Source: Zobellia barbeyronii (GTDB lineage: Bacteria > Bacteroidota > Bacteroidia > Flavobacteriales > Flavobacteriaceae). From it: a stretch of 64,000 nucleotides of DNA. This document shows positions 9,185-17,755 of the stretch, one piece after another. The first letter of the stretch is position 1, and the number at the start of each line of letters is the position of its first letter. Below the pieces are notes generated by a model. The model ran no database searches, was not told the origin of the DNA, and was given only the letters and a program-made list of their open reading frames with translations. The stretch lies in assembly GCF_018603515.1 (NCBI RefSeq), contig NZ_JACATN010000005.1, positions 248,001 through 312,000 on the forward strand, written 5' to 3'. The position numbers were made by a program, and so were the translations under genes.

Positions 9185-10240
9185 ATGAAATTAAACATTG
9201 CACTATTGGCCGGAGATGGAATCGGCCCCGAAGTTATTGACCAAGCCGTAAAAGTTTGCGATGCTATCGCAACAAAATATAAGCATGAAATTAGCTGGAA
9301 ACCTGCATTAACAGGTGCTGCTGCTATTGATGCAGTTGGAGAGCCTTACCCAGATTCCACTCACGAAGTTTGCGTTAATGCAGATGCCGTTCTTTTTGGA
9401 GCTATTGGCCATCCAAGATTTGACAACGACCCTTCTGCAAAAGTTCGTCCTGAGCAAGGACTGTTGAAGATGAGACAAAAATTAGGTTTGTTCGCAAACG
9501 TACGTCCAACTTTTACATTCCCTTCTTTAATTGACAAGTCGCCTTTAAAGCGTGAGCGTATTGAAGGTACTGATTTGATTATTCTTCGTGAATTAACAGG
9601 TGGTGTATATTTTGGAGAACGTGGTAGAAAAGATAATGGCAACACTGCTTTTGACACTATGACCTATACTCGTGCTGAGATTCAACGTTTGGCCATAAAA
9701 GGATTTGAATTAGCAATGACTCGTTCAAAACGACTTTGTTGTGTTGATAAGGCTAACGTTTTAGAATCTTCCCGTTTATGGAGAGAGACTGTACAAGCAA
9801 TGGAAAAAGATTATCCAGAAGTTGAAGTTTCTTATGAATTTGTTGATGCCGTAGCCATGAGATTGGTACAATGGCCTAAAGGATACGATGTAATCATTAC
9901 TGAAAACCTTTTTGGAGATATTTTAACTGATGAAGCTTCTGTAATTTCAGGATCTATGGGCTTAATGCCTTCTGCTTCTGTTGGAGAGAAAACAAAATTA
10001 TACGAGCCTATTCACGGTTCGTACCCACAAGCAGCAGGAAAAGACATTGCCAATCCGTTGGCAACCGTACTTTCTGCAGCTATGATGTTTGAAGATTTTG
10101 GTCTTCAACAAGAAGCGGATGATATCCGTCGTGTGGTAAACAAATCTTTAGCTGAAGGTATCGTAACCGAAGACCTTTCGGAAGATGCTAAAGCTTATAA
10201 GACAAGCGAAGTTGGCGATTGGTTGGCCAAGAACGTTTAA
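9185..10240 (+). CDS. leuB: 3-isopropylmalate dehydrogenase
   Basis: NAD-dependent oxidative decarboxylase that converts 3-isopropylmalate to 2-oxoisocaproate (and 3-methylmalate to 2-oxobutanoate in the citramalate route). The family start KLNIALLAGDGIGPEV argues for the ATG at 9185, giving 351 residues; an in-frame GTG seven codons upstream at 9164 is less likely. Other signatures are ELTGGVYFGERG, the substrate arginines in LRQKLGLFANVRP-type context, ENLFGDILTDEASVISGSMG, and the NAD loop EPIHGSYPQAAGKDIANP. Last gene of the leu operon, ending just before a strong terminator. Confidence 0.96.
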   Translation: MKLNIALLAGDGIGPEVIDQAVKVCDAIATKYKHEISWKPALTGAAAIDAVGEPYPDSTHEVCVNADAVLFGAIGHPRFDNDPSAKVRPEQGLLKMRQKLGLFANVRPTFTFPSLIDKSPLKRERIEGTDLIILRELTGGVYFGERGRKDNGNTAFDTMTYTRAEIQRLAIKGFELAMTRSKRLCCVDKANVLESSRLWRETVQAMEKDYPEVEVSYEFVDAVAMRLVQWPKGYDVIITENLFGDILTDEASVISGSMGLMPSASVGEKTKLYEPIHGSYPQAAGKDIANPLATVLSAAMMFEDFGLQQEADDIRRVVNKSLAEGIVTEDLSEDAKAYKTSEVGDWLAKNV

Positions 10241-10258
10241 TAACATATTCTTATCAGT

Positions 10259-10294
10259 AAAAAACCTCCCAAGTTAACTTGGGAGGTTTTTTTT
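10259..10294 (+). terminator. Bidirectional terminator after leuB
   Basis: A perfect 34-base palindrome: A-tract plus CCTCCCAAGTT paired with AACTTGGGAGG plus T-tract. It serves the leu operon on the + strand and can equally stop transcription leaving the convergent MFS gene. Confidence 0.9.
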
Positions 10295-10350
10295 ATATCA
10301 TTTAAACTGTGATTCAGCTTTCAGCCGCTAGGAGAATTTCTATTCTACAT

Positions 10351-11550
10351 CTAGCTATTATAAGCCAATTTTCTATATTTATTTGCTCTTTGTCTTCTAT
10401 ACACCAGAATTGAGATTGCCATAACCACGCCAACACCTGCAAGGACAGCTCCTACAATTCCAGAGTACACTACCCCATAGCCATATGCTATTGGCAGTCC
10501 CGCCAAATAGGCTCCAGAAGCATTCCCCATATTAAATGCACTTTGATTCATTGATGACCCCAACATTTCATTTCCTTTAGATGTATTTATTATCGCCATC
10601 TGTATAGGTGTAGAAACCGTAAAAGAAGCCAACCCCATCAAGAAAGTCATAATTAATAATATCTGTGGGTTTGTTGCTACTACCGCATTGATAAGTAATA
10701 AAAGCACCATAAAACTCAAACTTATAGCTACTGCTTTTAAAGGCACAAACCACTCCGCCATTTTTGCTCCTAAGAAATTACCGACCACCATACCAAGACC
10801 GGCCAAAATCATAGCATAACTGACCATATTTTCTCCCATTCCGGCAATATCTGTTACTAGTGGCGCTATATAGCTGTACCAAGCAAAAAATCCTCCTGTT
10901 CCAATCGTTGTCAACGCAATAAGCGCCCATAACTCACCATTTTTCAACCCTTTGTTCTCATTTGATTTTGCCTTAGGAGGTTCTGGTGCTATTTTAGGCA
11001 TCCAAAAAAGCACACTTAAAATCGCTAAAAACCCAACGATTCCCGCCATAAAGAAAGACAAACTCCAGTCATAGTGATGGCCTATATACGTTCCCGTTGG
11101 CACACCAATTACATTAGCTATAGTTAAGCCAGAGAACATTACGGCAATTGCTTGAGCAGATTTTCCTGCTTTAACCAATTTACCAGCAACTACAGCACCA
11201 ATACCAAAAAAGGCACCATGTGGTAGGCCAGATAGAAACCGAGTAATTAATAAGGTAGTGTAACTATCCGAAAAACCGGAAAGTGTATTAAATACCGTAA
11301 ACCACCCCATCAATAATAAGAGAACTGTTCGTGAATTTAATTTGGCTCCTATTTTGGTCAACAACGGAGCTCCCACTACCACACCTAATGCATAGGCTGC
11401 TATTGAATGACCTGCTTGTGGAATGGTAATATTCAATCCTTTGGCTACATCTGGAAGAATTCCCATGATAACGAATTCCGTTAACCCAATACCAAAACCT
11501 CCTATCGCTAAAGCTATTAGCGCTTTTCTGTTTGCTGTGTTTGTTTTCAT
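10351..11550 (-). CDS. MFS transporter, DHA1 drug/sugar efflux type
   Basis: Inner-membrane proton-driven exporter with twelve predicted helices, 399 residues from the preferred ATG at 11550. That start gives a short cytosolic tail and then the first helix (ALIALAIGGFGIGLTEFVIMG), a beginning typical of the AraJ/PbuE/YdhP-like arabinose efflux permease group. The open frame extends 33 codons further upstream but that part is not family-like. The loop 2-3 segment with AKLNSRTVLL and the helix-5 PxG motif of antiporters (GVPTGTYIG) are visible. Downstream of gapN on the same strand but probably separated from it by the terminator at 11690-11723. Substrate unknown. Confidence 0.85.
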   Translation of the reverse strand: MKTNTANRKALIALAIGGFGIGLTEFVIMGILPDVAKGLNITIPQAGHSIAAYALGVVVGAPLLTKIGAKLNSRTVLLLLMGWFTVFNTLSGFSDSYTTLLITRFLSGLPHGAFFGIGAVVAGKLVKAGKSAQAIAVMFSGLTIANVIGVPTGTYIGHHYDWSLSFFMAGIVGFLAILSVLFWMPKIAPEPPKAKSNENKGLKNGELWALIALTTIGTGGFFAWYSYIAPLVTDIAGMGENMVSYAMILAGLGMVVGNFLGAKMAEWFVPLKAVAISLSFMVLLLLINAVVATNPQILLIMTFLMGLASFTVSTPIQMAIINTSKGNEMLGSSMNQSAFNMGNASGAYLAGLPIAYGYGVVYSGIVGAVLAGVGVVMAISILVYRRQRANKYRKLAYNS

Positions 11551-11689
11551 AGCACACACCTTTTTAGTTAAACAATAATATTTGTAAGATTTGGAACTTA
11601 CATTAAAAATTAACAAAAATTTTATCCAAAGGTATGCCGAGAAAATCAATTAAAAATATGCGCGATTATCAGATTTATGTTCATAATTA

Positions 11690-11723
11690 CCCATAAAAAA
11701 GAATACCCCTATAAATAGGGGTA
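11690..11723 (-). terminator. Probable gapN terminator
   Basis: Inverted repeat TACCCCTAT (11704-11712) and ATAGGGGTA (11715-11723), followed on the minus strand by TTCTTTTTT. It lies about 100 bases past the gapN stop. A further inverted repeat, TTTCAAG (11753-11759) with CTTGAAA (11766-11772), lies between it and gapN. Confidence 0.6.
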
Positions 11724-11826
11724 AAATCTTATACTTTGAACTTATGTTACCGTTTCAAGAGAAACCTTGAAAGATATACAAAGCTATGATAGAAACCTTT
11801 GTGCATTCGTAGTTTAACGGGATAGA

Positions 11827-13407
11827 TTACAAAATATAATCCGTACTAACGAAGTTAGACAACTTAGCCTCCAACAACTGTTGAATGGTCTCATTGTTCA
11901 AATCATTATCCTTAAAGGCAACAAAAGTTCGAATAGAAAAAGAACGTAGTGCATCATGAACACTCAACGTAGCTTGAGCTGAATCCTTTCTTCCAGTAAA
12001 CGGATACATATCCGGTCCACGTTGACAAGAACTATTCAAGTTTACGCGACAAACCAAGTTAACAAGCGTATCTATTAATGGTGAAAGCGCATAGACGTCT
12101 TTACCAAAAAGGCTTACCTGCTGACCATAATTACTTTCGGCCATATCATTTAATGGTTCTTCAATGTCAGAAAACGAAAGAACAGGCACAACCGGTCCAA
12201 ATTGCTCTTCCTGATAAACTCTCATATTTTTATTTACAGGAAAAAGTACCGCTGGCCAGATATAATTATCGAATTTCTGCCCTCCTTTTTTATTTAATAT
12301 TTTAGCTCCTTTTTCAATAGCATCATCTATTAACTCTTGTATATAGGCTGGTTTGCCCGGTTCTGGTAACGGCGTTAATTTAACTCCGTCTTCCCAAGGG
12401 TTTCCGAATTTCAATTCGTCTACACGTTTTGAGTAACGTTTTAAAAATTCATCTTTAATATCTTCATGTACATAAATCACTTTAAGTGCCGTACATCTTT
12501 GTCCGTTAAAGGACAATGTACCAGCAATACATTCATCTATTGTCAAATCCAAATCAGCATCCGGAAGAATAATTGCAGGATTTTTTGCTTCCAATCCTAA
12601 AACCAAACGCAAACGGTTACTTTTTGGGTGCTGCTCTTGTAGTGCATTCGCAGATTTACTATTTCCTATTAATGCAAGTACATCAATTTTACCGGTCTGC
12701 ATTATTGGTGCAGCAACGGCTCTACCTCTACCAAAAATAATATTTACCACTCCTTTTGGAAAAGAAGACTGAAAAGCTTCCAACAACGGGGTAATCAATA
12801 AAACGCCATGCTTAGCAGGTTTAAAAATAACCGTGTTACCCATTATAATGGCAGGTATCAACAAAGCAAATGTTTCGTTAAGCGGATAATTATAAGGCCC
12901 TAGACATAATACAACACCTAATGATCCTCTTTTTATATGCGCGTAAACACCATCATGTTTTTGAAACTTGGCCGAATTACGATCTAGCTCTTTATATTCT
13001 TCAATAGTATCATTAATATAATCTACCGTACGGTCAAACTCCTTTTGACTATCCGGTAAAGATTTACCAATTTCCCACATCAAAAGTTTTACAACAATCT
13101 CGCGTTTGGTCTTCATTTGACGCACGAAATTTTCCATACACTCAATACGGTCTTTTACATGCATAGTGGGCCAAACCCCTTGCCCTCTTTTGTAGGCTCC
13201 CATAGCAGAATCCAACGCCTCAAGGGCTGCAGGCTCTCCCATGTCAGGAATGCTACCTAATAATGTCGGCTTATATTCTTCTGTTGAAGATATAGTAGAA
13301 AATACCTCAGTAGTATTGCCTTCCCATGTTTTCAGTTCGCCATTAACCAAATATTTTTTTTGATTTATTGTCTGGTCAATTTCGTATTCTTTAGGTATTG
13401 CTGTCAT
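11827..13407 (-). CDS. gapN: NADP-dependent glyceraldehyde-3-phosphate dehydrogenase, non-phosphorylating (GapN type)
   Basis: Aldehyde dehydrogenase superfamily enzyme of 526 residues. The catalytic cysteine is Cys305 in [10 protein letters not shown], a wording typical of GapN/ALDH11; the conserved glutamate is in [10 protein letters not shown], and the oxyanion asparagine in GPYNYPLN. It would oxidise glyceraldehyde-3-phosphate directly to 3-phosphoglycerate, yielding NADPH and bypassing GAPDH and PGK. The C-terminal [16 protein letters not shown] segment also fits the GapN group. It lies 148 bases downstream of ilvA on the same strand with a hairpin between, so it probably has its own promoter. 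GapN specificity is inferred from motif wording. Confidence 0.85.
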   Translation of the reverse strand: MTAIPKEYEIDQTINQKKYLVNGELKTWEGNTTEVFSTISSTEEYKPTLLGSIPDMGEPAALEALDSAMGAYKRGQGVWPTMHVKDRIECMENFVRQMKTKREIVVKLLMWEIGKSLPDSQKEFDRTVDYINDTIEEYKELDRNSAKFQKHDGVYAHIKRGSLGVVLCLGPYNYPLNETFALLIPAIIMGNTVIFKPAKHGVLLITPLLEAFQSSFPKGVVNIIFGRGRAVAAPIMQTGKIDVLALIGNSKSANALQEQHPKSNRLRLVLGLEAKNPAIILPDADLDLTIDECIAGTLSFNGQRCTALKVIYVHEDIKDEFLKRYSKRVDELKFGNPWEDGVKLTPLPEPGKPAYIQELIDDAIEKGAKILNKKGGQKFDNYIWPAVLFPVNKNMRVYQEEQFGPVVPVLSFSDIEEPLNDMAESNYGQQVSLFGKDVYALSPLIDTLVNLVCRVNLNSSCQRGPDMYPFTGRKDSAQATLSVHDALRSFSIRTFVAFKDNDLNNETIQQLLEAKLSNFVSTDYIL

Positions 13408-13521
13408 TTTAAGAAGGGTTTATTAAAATAGATATGATGGCTACAAATAGTAGCTACACGAAAATACATAATTAAGAAATCAGAGCTTATTTTTGAGAAA
13501 ACTAAATATAGACGATTAGCT

Positions 13522-13549
13522 ACAATTTCATAAAAGAGCTAGAAATTGT
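13522..13549 (-). repeat. Inverted repeat between ilvA and gapN
   Basis: ACAATTTC (13522-13529) pairs with GAAATTGT (13542-13549), 8 bp with a 12-base loop, just past the ilvA stop. There is no T tract after it on the minus strand, so it may mark the 3' end of ilv mRNA as a stability hairpin rather than a strong terminator. Confidence 0.35.
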
Positions 13550-13555
13550 GAAACC

Positions 13556-14806
13556 TTAAACCAAATATTGAAAAAGGTCTGGCTTATCGTTCAAATAATC
13601 TCCATAAAAATTATTGGCTTTCATACGTTGAACTAAAGGCTGAAGGTCTTCAGGACTTTTTAATTCTATACCCACAATAGCAGGAGCATTCTCCCTACTC
13701 GATTTTTTAGAATATTCAAAATGGGTAATATCATCGTCAGGACCCAAAATCTCTGCCACAAACTCTTTCAAGGCACCTGGCCTTTGCGGGAATCTAACGA
13801 TAAAATAGTGCTTCAGCTGACCGTAAAGTAAAGCACGTTCTTTAATCTCGGCTGTCCTAGTGATGTCGTTATTACTTCCACTAAGGATACAAACCACGTT
13901 TTTGCCTTTTATTTCTTCAGCAAATCCATCTAAAGCAGAAATAGTTAATGCACCTGCTGGCTCAACAACTATAGCATCTCTATTGTAAAGGTCCAAAATA
14001 GTCTGACATACCTTTCCTTCTGCAACTGTAACCATATCATGAAGTCCATTTTTACATATTTCAAAAGTTAGATCACCCACTTTTTGAACCGCAGCACCAT
14101 CAATAAATTTATCGATTTTAGAAAGTTCTGTATTCCTATTGTTCTCTATGGAGGTCTTCATAGAAGGAGCGCCTTCCGGCTCTACTCCAATAATTTTGGT
14201 ATTTGGCGATAGTTCTTTAAATACTCCGATTAGCCCTGAAGCTAATCCTCCGCCACCAATTGCCACAAATATGTAATCTATAGGCTCCTTGAATTGGCCT
14301 AACAATTCCAAGCCCACAGTGCCTTGCCCTTCTATTACCTTAGGGTCATCAAAAGGATGAATAAACGTTTTCTTATTGCTTTCACAGAACGCTCTAGCAC
14401 TTTTTGACGAGTCATCAAAAGTATCTCCTTCCAAAACTATCGTTACCCATTCCCCTCCAAACAATCTAGTTTGCTCAATTTTCTGTTTAGGGGTTACGGA
14501 TGGCATATATATCGTGCCAGGAATTTTTAAATGGTTACTAGCAAAAGCTACTCCTTGAGCATGATTACCTGCACTGGCACAAACAATTCCGTTTTCTCTT
14601 TCCTTTTCTGAAAGCGAGCTAATTTTGTTGAATGCCCCTCGTATTTTATACGAACGCACTCTATGTAAATCTTCTCTTTTGAGAAGTATATTGGAATCAT
14701 ACGCTTTTGATAAACGTATGCTGGACATTAACGGAGTAACCGTAGCAACCTCTGCGATGGTAGCAGCCGCCTTTTTTATATCCGATATTTTAGGAAAATA
14801 TGTCAT
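13556..14806 (-). CDS. ilvA: Threonine ammonia-lyase (threonine deaminase), biosynthetic
   Basis: PLP enzyme converting L-threonine to 2-oxobutanoate, the committed step of isoleucine synthesis from threonine. 416 residues: fold-type II catalytic domain with the PLP lysine Lys54 in RSYKIRGAFNK, the phosphate-binding GGGGLASGL loop, and SGSNND near the end. A single ACT-like regulatory domain (about 335-416) matches the short Bacillus-type IlvA rather than the two-domain E. coli form. Last gene of the ilv operon; 78 bases after ilvC, with a hairpin and U run right before the start codon. Confidence 0.95.
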   Translation of the reverse strand: MTYFPKISDIKKAAATIAEVATVTPLMSSIRLSKAYDSNILLKREDLHRVRSYKIRGAFNKISSLSEKERENGIVCASAGNHAQGVAFASNHLKIPGTIYMPSVTPKQKIEQTRLFGGEWVTIVLEGDTFDDSSKSARAFCESNKKTFIHPFDDPKVIEGQGTVGLELLGQFKEPIDYIFVAIGGGGLASGLIGVFKELSPNTKIIGVEPEGAPSMKTSIENNRNTELSKIDKFIDGAAVQKVGDLTFEICKNGLHDMVTVAEGKVCQTILDLYNRDAIVVEPAGALTISALDGFAEEIKGKNVVCILSGSNNDITRTAEIKERALLYGQLKHYFIVRFPQRPGALKEFVAEILGPDDDITHFEYSKKSSRENAPAIVGIELKSPEDLQPLVQRMKANNFYGDYLNDKPDLFQYLV

Positions 14807-14808
14807 AT

Positions 14809-14875
14809 TAAAAAACCCTGTCTAGATTCTCAACTTCCTTATATTCTGGAAGAGCAAAAAAACCGGACAGGGTTG
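14809..14875 (-). terminator. Nested hairpin with U tract in the ilvC-ilvA gap
   Basis: On the minus strand AACCCTGTC (plus 14866-14874) is followed 43 bases later by its perfect partner GACAGGGTT (plus 14814-14822), which runs straight into TTTTTTA; an inner CTTCC/GGAAG stem (14848-14852 with 14834-14838) sits within the loop. The U tract ends two or three bases before the ilvA ATG at 14806. The shape is that of an intrinsic terminator, so ilvA may be expressed below the rest of the operon or conditionally. Confidence 0.55.
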
Positions 14876-14884
14876 TTTTATAAA

Positions 14885-16360
14885 TTATACAATCGGCTTC
14901 ATTGCCGTCATAGCACCACGAAGTCTTGCACCTACAATTTCTACATTGTGATCACGAAGTGCTTTGTTAACAGTAATAAGCTTAGCGTTATCAACACCAT
15001 TACCTTTACCGGCAGCATATGCTTTACCAATAACGTCTATATCAATTTTCTTCATGAAGTCAGTCAATAGAGGCTTACAAGCATGATCAAATAAATAACA
15101 ACCGTATTCAGCAGTATCAGAAATAACACGGTTCATTTCGAACAATTTCTTTCTTGCGATAGTGTTAGCGATAAGCGGAGTTTCGTGTAATGACTCATAG
15201 TAAGCAGACTCACCAATAATACCGGACTCTGTCATGCTTTCAAAAGCCAATTCAACACCAGCTCTAACCATAGCAATCATTAATACGCCATTGTCATAAA
15301 ATTCTTGCTCAGAGATTTTATCATCACCTGCAGGAGTTTTTTCAAAAGCGGTTTCGCCAGTTTCTGCACGCCAAGTCAATAAGTTTTTATCGTCATTGGC
15401 CCAGTCTTCCATCATTGTTTTTGAGAAATGACCAGTCATAATATCATCCATATGCTTTTGGAAAAGTGGACGCATAATATCTTTCAATTCTTCTGAAAGT
15501 TCAAAAGCTTTGATTTTTGCAGGATTAGACAAACGATCCATCATGTTAGTGATACCACCGTACTTCATTCCTTCCGTAATGGTTTCCCATCCGTATTGAA
15601 TCAATTTAGAAGCATAACCAGCATCAATACCTTTCTCGATCATCTTATCGAAACAAAGAATACTTCCAGTTTGCAACAATCCACAAAGGATAGTTTGCTC
15701 ACCCATTAAATCTGATTTTACTTCAGCAACAAAAGAAGACTCAAGAACACCAGCTCTATGCCCACCTGTACCGGCTGCATATGCTTTAGCTTGCTCTAAA
15801 CCTTTTCCTTCTGGATCATTCTCTGGGTGAACCGCAATTAAAGTTGGAACACCAAAACCTCTTTTATACTCTTCACGAACCTCAGAACCTGGGCTCTTTG
15901 GCGCTACCATTATTACTGTAAGATCTTCACGAACCTGAGTTCCTTCTTCAACGATGTTAAAACCGTGAGAATAAGATAACGTAGCTCCTTTTTTCATTAA
16001 TGGCATTACAGCCTTAACTACAGCTGTATGCTGCTTGTCCGGAGTTAGGTTAATAACCATATCGGCACTAGGAATCAACTCTTGGTAAGTACCAACAGTA
16101 AATCCGTTTTCGCTAGCATTTAAAAACGATTGTCTTTTTTCTTTAATTGCAGCGTCACGCAAGGTATAAGCGATATCCAAACCTGAATCGCGCATGTTTA
16201 AACCTTGGTTCAAACCTTGGGCTCCACAACCAACAATAACTATTTTTTTTCCTTTTAAAGCTGATACACCATCGGCGAATTCTGAAGCTTCCATGAACCT
16301 ACATTTGCCCAATTGCTTCAGTTGATCTCTCAACGATAATGTATTAAAGTAATTTGCCAT
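14885..16360 (-). CDS. ilvC: Ketol-acid reductoisomerase, class II
   Basis: NADPH-dependent isomeroreductase acting on 2-acetolactate and 2-aceto-2-hydroxybutyrate. 491 residues and the E. coli-like N-terminus [18 protein letters not shown] identify the long class II form with a duplicated knotted domain. The cofactor fold is seen at [21 protein letters not shown] with the beta2 loop [12 protein letters not shown]. Metal-site motifs include [11 protein letters not shown], and the second helical repeat contains [20 protein letters not shown]. Fifth structural gene in the ilv operon, 89 bases after ilvN. Confidence 0.97.
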   Translation of the reverse strand: MANYFNTLSLRDQLKQLGKCRFMEASEFADGVSALKGKKIVIVGCGAQGLNQGLNMRDSGLDIAYTLRDAAIKEKRQSFLNASENGFTVGTYQELIPSADMVINLTPDKQHTAVVKAVMPLMKKGATLSYSHGFNIVEEGTQVREDLTVIMVAPKSPGSEVREEYKRGFGVPTLIAVHPENDPEGKGLEQAKAYAAGTGGHRAGVLESSFVAEVKSDLMGEQTILCGLLQTGSILCFDKMIEKGIDAGYASKLIQYGWETITEGMKYGGITNMMDRLSNPAKIKAFELSEELKDIMRPLFQKHMDDIMTGHFSKTMMEDWANDDKNLLTWRAETGETAFEKTPAGDDKISEQEFYDNGVLMIAMVRAGVELAFESMTESGIIGESAYYESLHETPLIANTIARKKLFEMNRVISDTAEYGCYLFDHACKPLLTDFMKKIDIDVIGKAYAAGKGNGVDNAKLITVNKALRDHNVEIVGARLRGAMTAMKPIV

Positions 16361-16449
16361 TTTTCAATCGTGTTTTTAAATTCCATCCAAAACCATTTTT
16401 AATATAGACGATGACCGGAATTCCTTATTAAATTAATTATTAATTTCTA

Positions 16450-16980
16450 TTATTTATCTTGGTAAAACTCATTAAGCAAAGCAGTAATCTGCATCTCTTC
16501 TTTTGAAACAGAAATACGACCTGTGCGTACAAATTGCATGATACCAAATGGCTTCAATTGATCGTACATCTCATTAATTTCATTTCTACGACCTGATTTT
16601 GCAATTACAAAAAAGTCGCGGGCAACAGTTACAATTTGCGAATTGTTGTCCTTAATAATGTTCTGAATCTGTCTTTCATCAAAAAGCAGGTTAGAAGCTA
16701 TTTTGAAAAGAACCGATTCTTGATAAATGGTTTCTTCATCTGTGTGAAAAAAGGCTTTTATCACCTCTATTTGCTTTTCTATTTGTCCCACAATATTATG
16801 TGTCCATTTCTCTGTAGTATAGACAACTATAGTAAACTTAGATACGCCTTCAATTTCTGATTTAGAAACATTTAAACTCTCTATGTTAATGTGTCTCTTT
16901 AAGAATATCCCAGAGATTCTATTCAGTAAACCTACATTGTTTTCAGAATATACCGATATAGTAAACCATTCTTTTTCCAT
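16450..16980 (-). CDS. ilvN: Acetolactate synthase small (regulatory) subunit
   Basis: Regulatory ACT-domain subunit that activates IlvB and gives valine feedback. 176 residues: an N-terminal ACT domain (FTISVYSENNVGLLNRISGIFLKR-type, residues 5-80) containing the effector loop, then a C-terminal domain (about 85-176). The N-terminal ENxxGLLNRxxGxFxxRxxNI pattern is diagnostic. Unusually it is not adjacent to ilvB; a methyltransferase gene and a palindromic repeat pair lie between. Confidence 0.93.
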   Translation of the reverse strand: MEKEWFTISVYSENNVGLLNRISGIFLKRHINIESLNVSKSEIEGVSKFTIVVYTTEKWTHNIVGQIEKQIEVIKAFFHTDEETIYQESVLFKIASNLLFDERQIQNIIKDNNSQIVTVARDFFVIAKSGRRNEINEMYDQLKPFGIMQFVRTGRISVSKEEMQITALLNEFYQDK

Positions 16981-17001
16981 TGTTCAATTTAATATCGTTT
17001 C

Positions 17002-17061
17002 ATCGAGCGCAGTCGATAAGAAACATTGTCATTCACTTAACCTCTCGACCGCACTCGAGAG
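17002..17061. repeat. REP-like palindromic repeat pair
   Basis: Two small palindromes: ATCGA...TCGAT (17002-17017) and CTCTCGA...TCGAGAG (17042-17061). Their cores are near reverse complements of each other (GAGCGCAGTCGA versus TCGACCGCACTC), so the pair can also fold as one large stem. The CTCGA-C-GC-GCTCGA type hairpin is a common dispersed repeat in Flavobacteriaceae genomes (recalled knowledge). It sits between the methyltransferase gene and ilvN inside the ilv operon. Confidence 0.6.
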
Positions 17062-17123
17062 CGAATTTCCCTTTAAAAGAGTAATCCATTATTTTTTTAA
17101 CTCGCTAAAAAAAACTGCGACAC

Positions 17124-17705
17124 TTAACTATTCTTAACTGCAATTATCAAACCTGTTGACCAATTTAACTTGGTCAAAGTAAAGTCTGATCTCTTCTCTA
17201 AATAAGCAACTAAACGCGTCACATTATCCTCATGTCCTTCCGGCCAATTAGGTTGAGCGGTCATATCATCAATTACATAAAAGCCACCGACTTTTACGAA
17301 ATCTAAAACTTCATCTATCTCACTATATTTCCCAGGCCAAGCATCGGCAAAAATCAAATCGAATTTTTCACCAGAATAGTTTTTAATCCATTCAGAACCA
17401 TCTTCACAGAACAACTTCACTCTTTTATCAGACTCAAAATAATCCTTGACAATGGCAATCAGCTTAGGGTCATTATCAACCGAAATCAATTCAGATTCCG
17501 CATCCATACCATCTACCATCCATGATAGGCTCAATCCTATACCGGTACCGAGTTCCAAAAACTTTCCTTTTGGCTTTGAAGCCATTAGTGTTTTTAGCAA
17601 CGTACCTATATACACATCAGAAGGCATGGTAAAACCAATCTCTGCCGACTTCTGTTCTATTTGTTGATGGATTTTTGGCTTGTCCTGTATTTTGGAATCT
17701 ATCAC
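17124..17705 (-). CDS. Class I SAM-dependent (O-)methyltransferase
   Basis: 193-residue Rossmann-fold methyltransferase. SAM-binding motif I is FLELGTGIGLSLSWM, the acidic motif II is LISVDNDP, and FADAWPGKYSE followed by VKVGGFYVIDDM resembles the catechol O-methyltransferase-like Methyltransf_24 group. The start is GTG (17703-17705 on the minus strand), with no better ATG nearby. It lies between ilvB and ilvN in the same direction, an odd place because these two subunit genes are normally adjacent. No branched-chain pathway role is known to me; substrate unknown. Confidence 0.8.
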   Translation of the reverse strand: MIDSKIQDKPKIHQQIEQKSAEIGFTMPSDVYIGTLLKTLMASKPKGKFLELGTGIGLSLSWMVDGMDAESELISVDNDPKLIAIVKDYFESDKRVKLFCEDGSEWIKNYSGEKFDLIFADAWPGKYSEIDEVLDFVKVGGFYVIDDMTAQPNWPEGHEDNVTRLVAYLEKRSDFTLTKLNWSTGLIIAVKNS

Positions 17706-17755
17706 CTTTTTATATTTAAATACTATTTATGAAGTAAGTGTCTTATATTAAGAGA

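Noticed and set aside
11753-11772. Inverted repeat TTTCAAG...CTTGAAA as a regulator site for the MFS gene.
   Set aside because: It lies beyond the likely gapN terminator, about 200 bases from the MFS start, with no promoter elements beside it.
11800-11840. The string GTAGTTTAACGGGATAGATTA resembles a tRNA D-arm.
   Set aside because: No acceptor, anticodon or T arm can be formed around it, and it runs into the gapN stop region; most likely chance.
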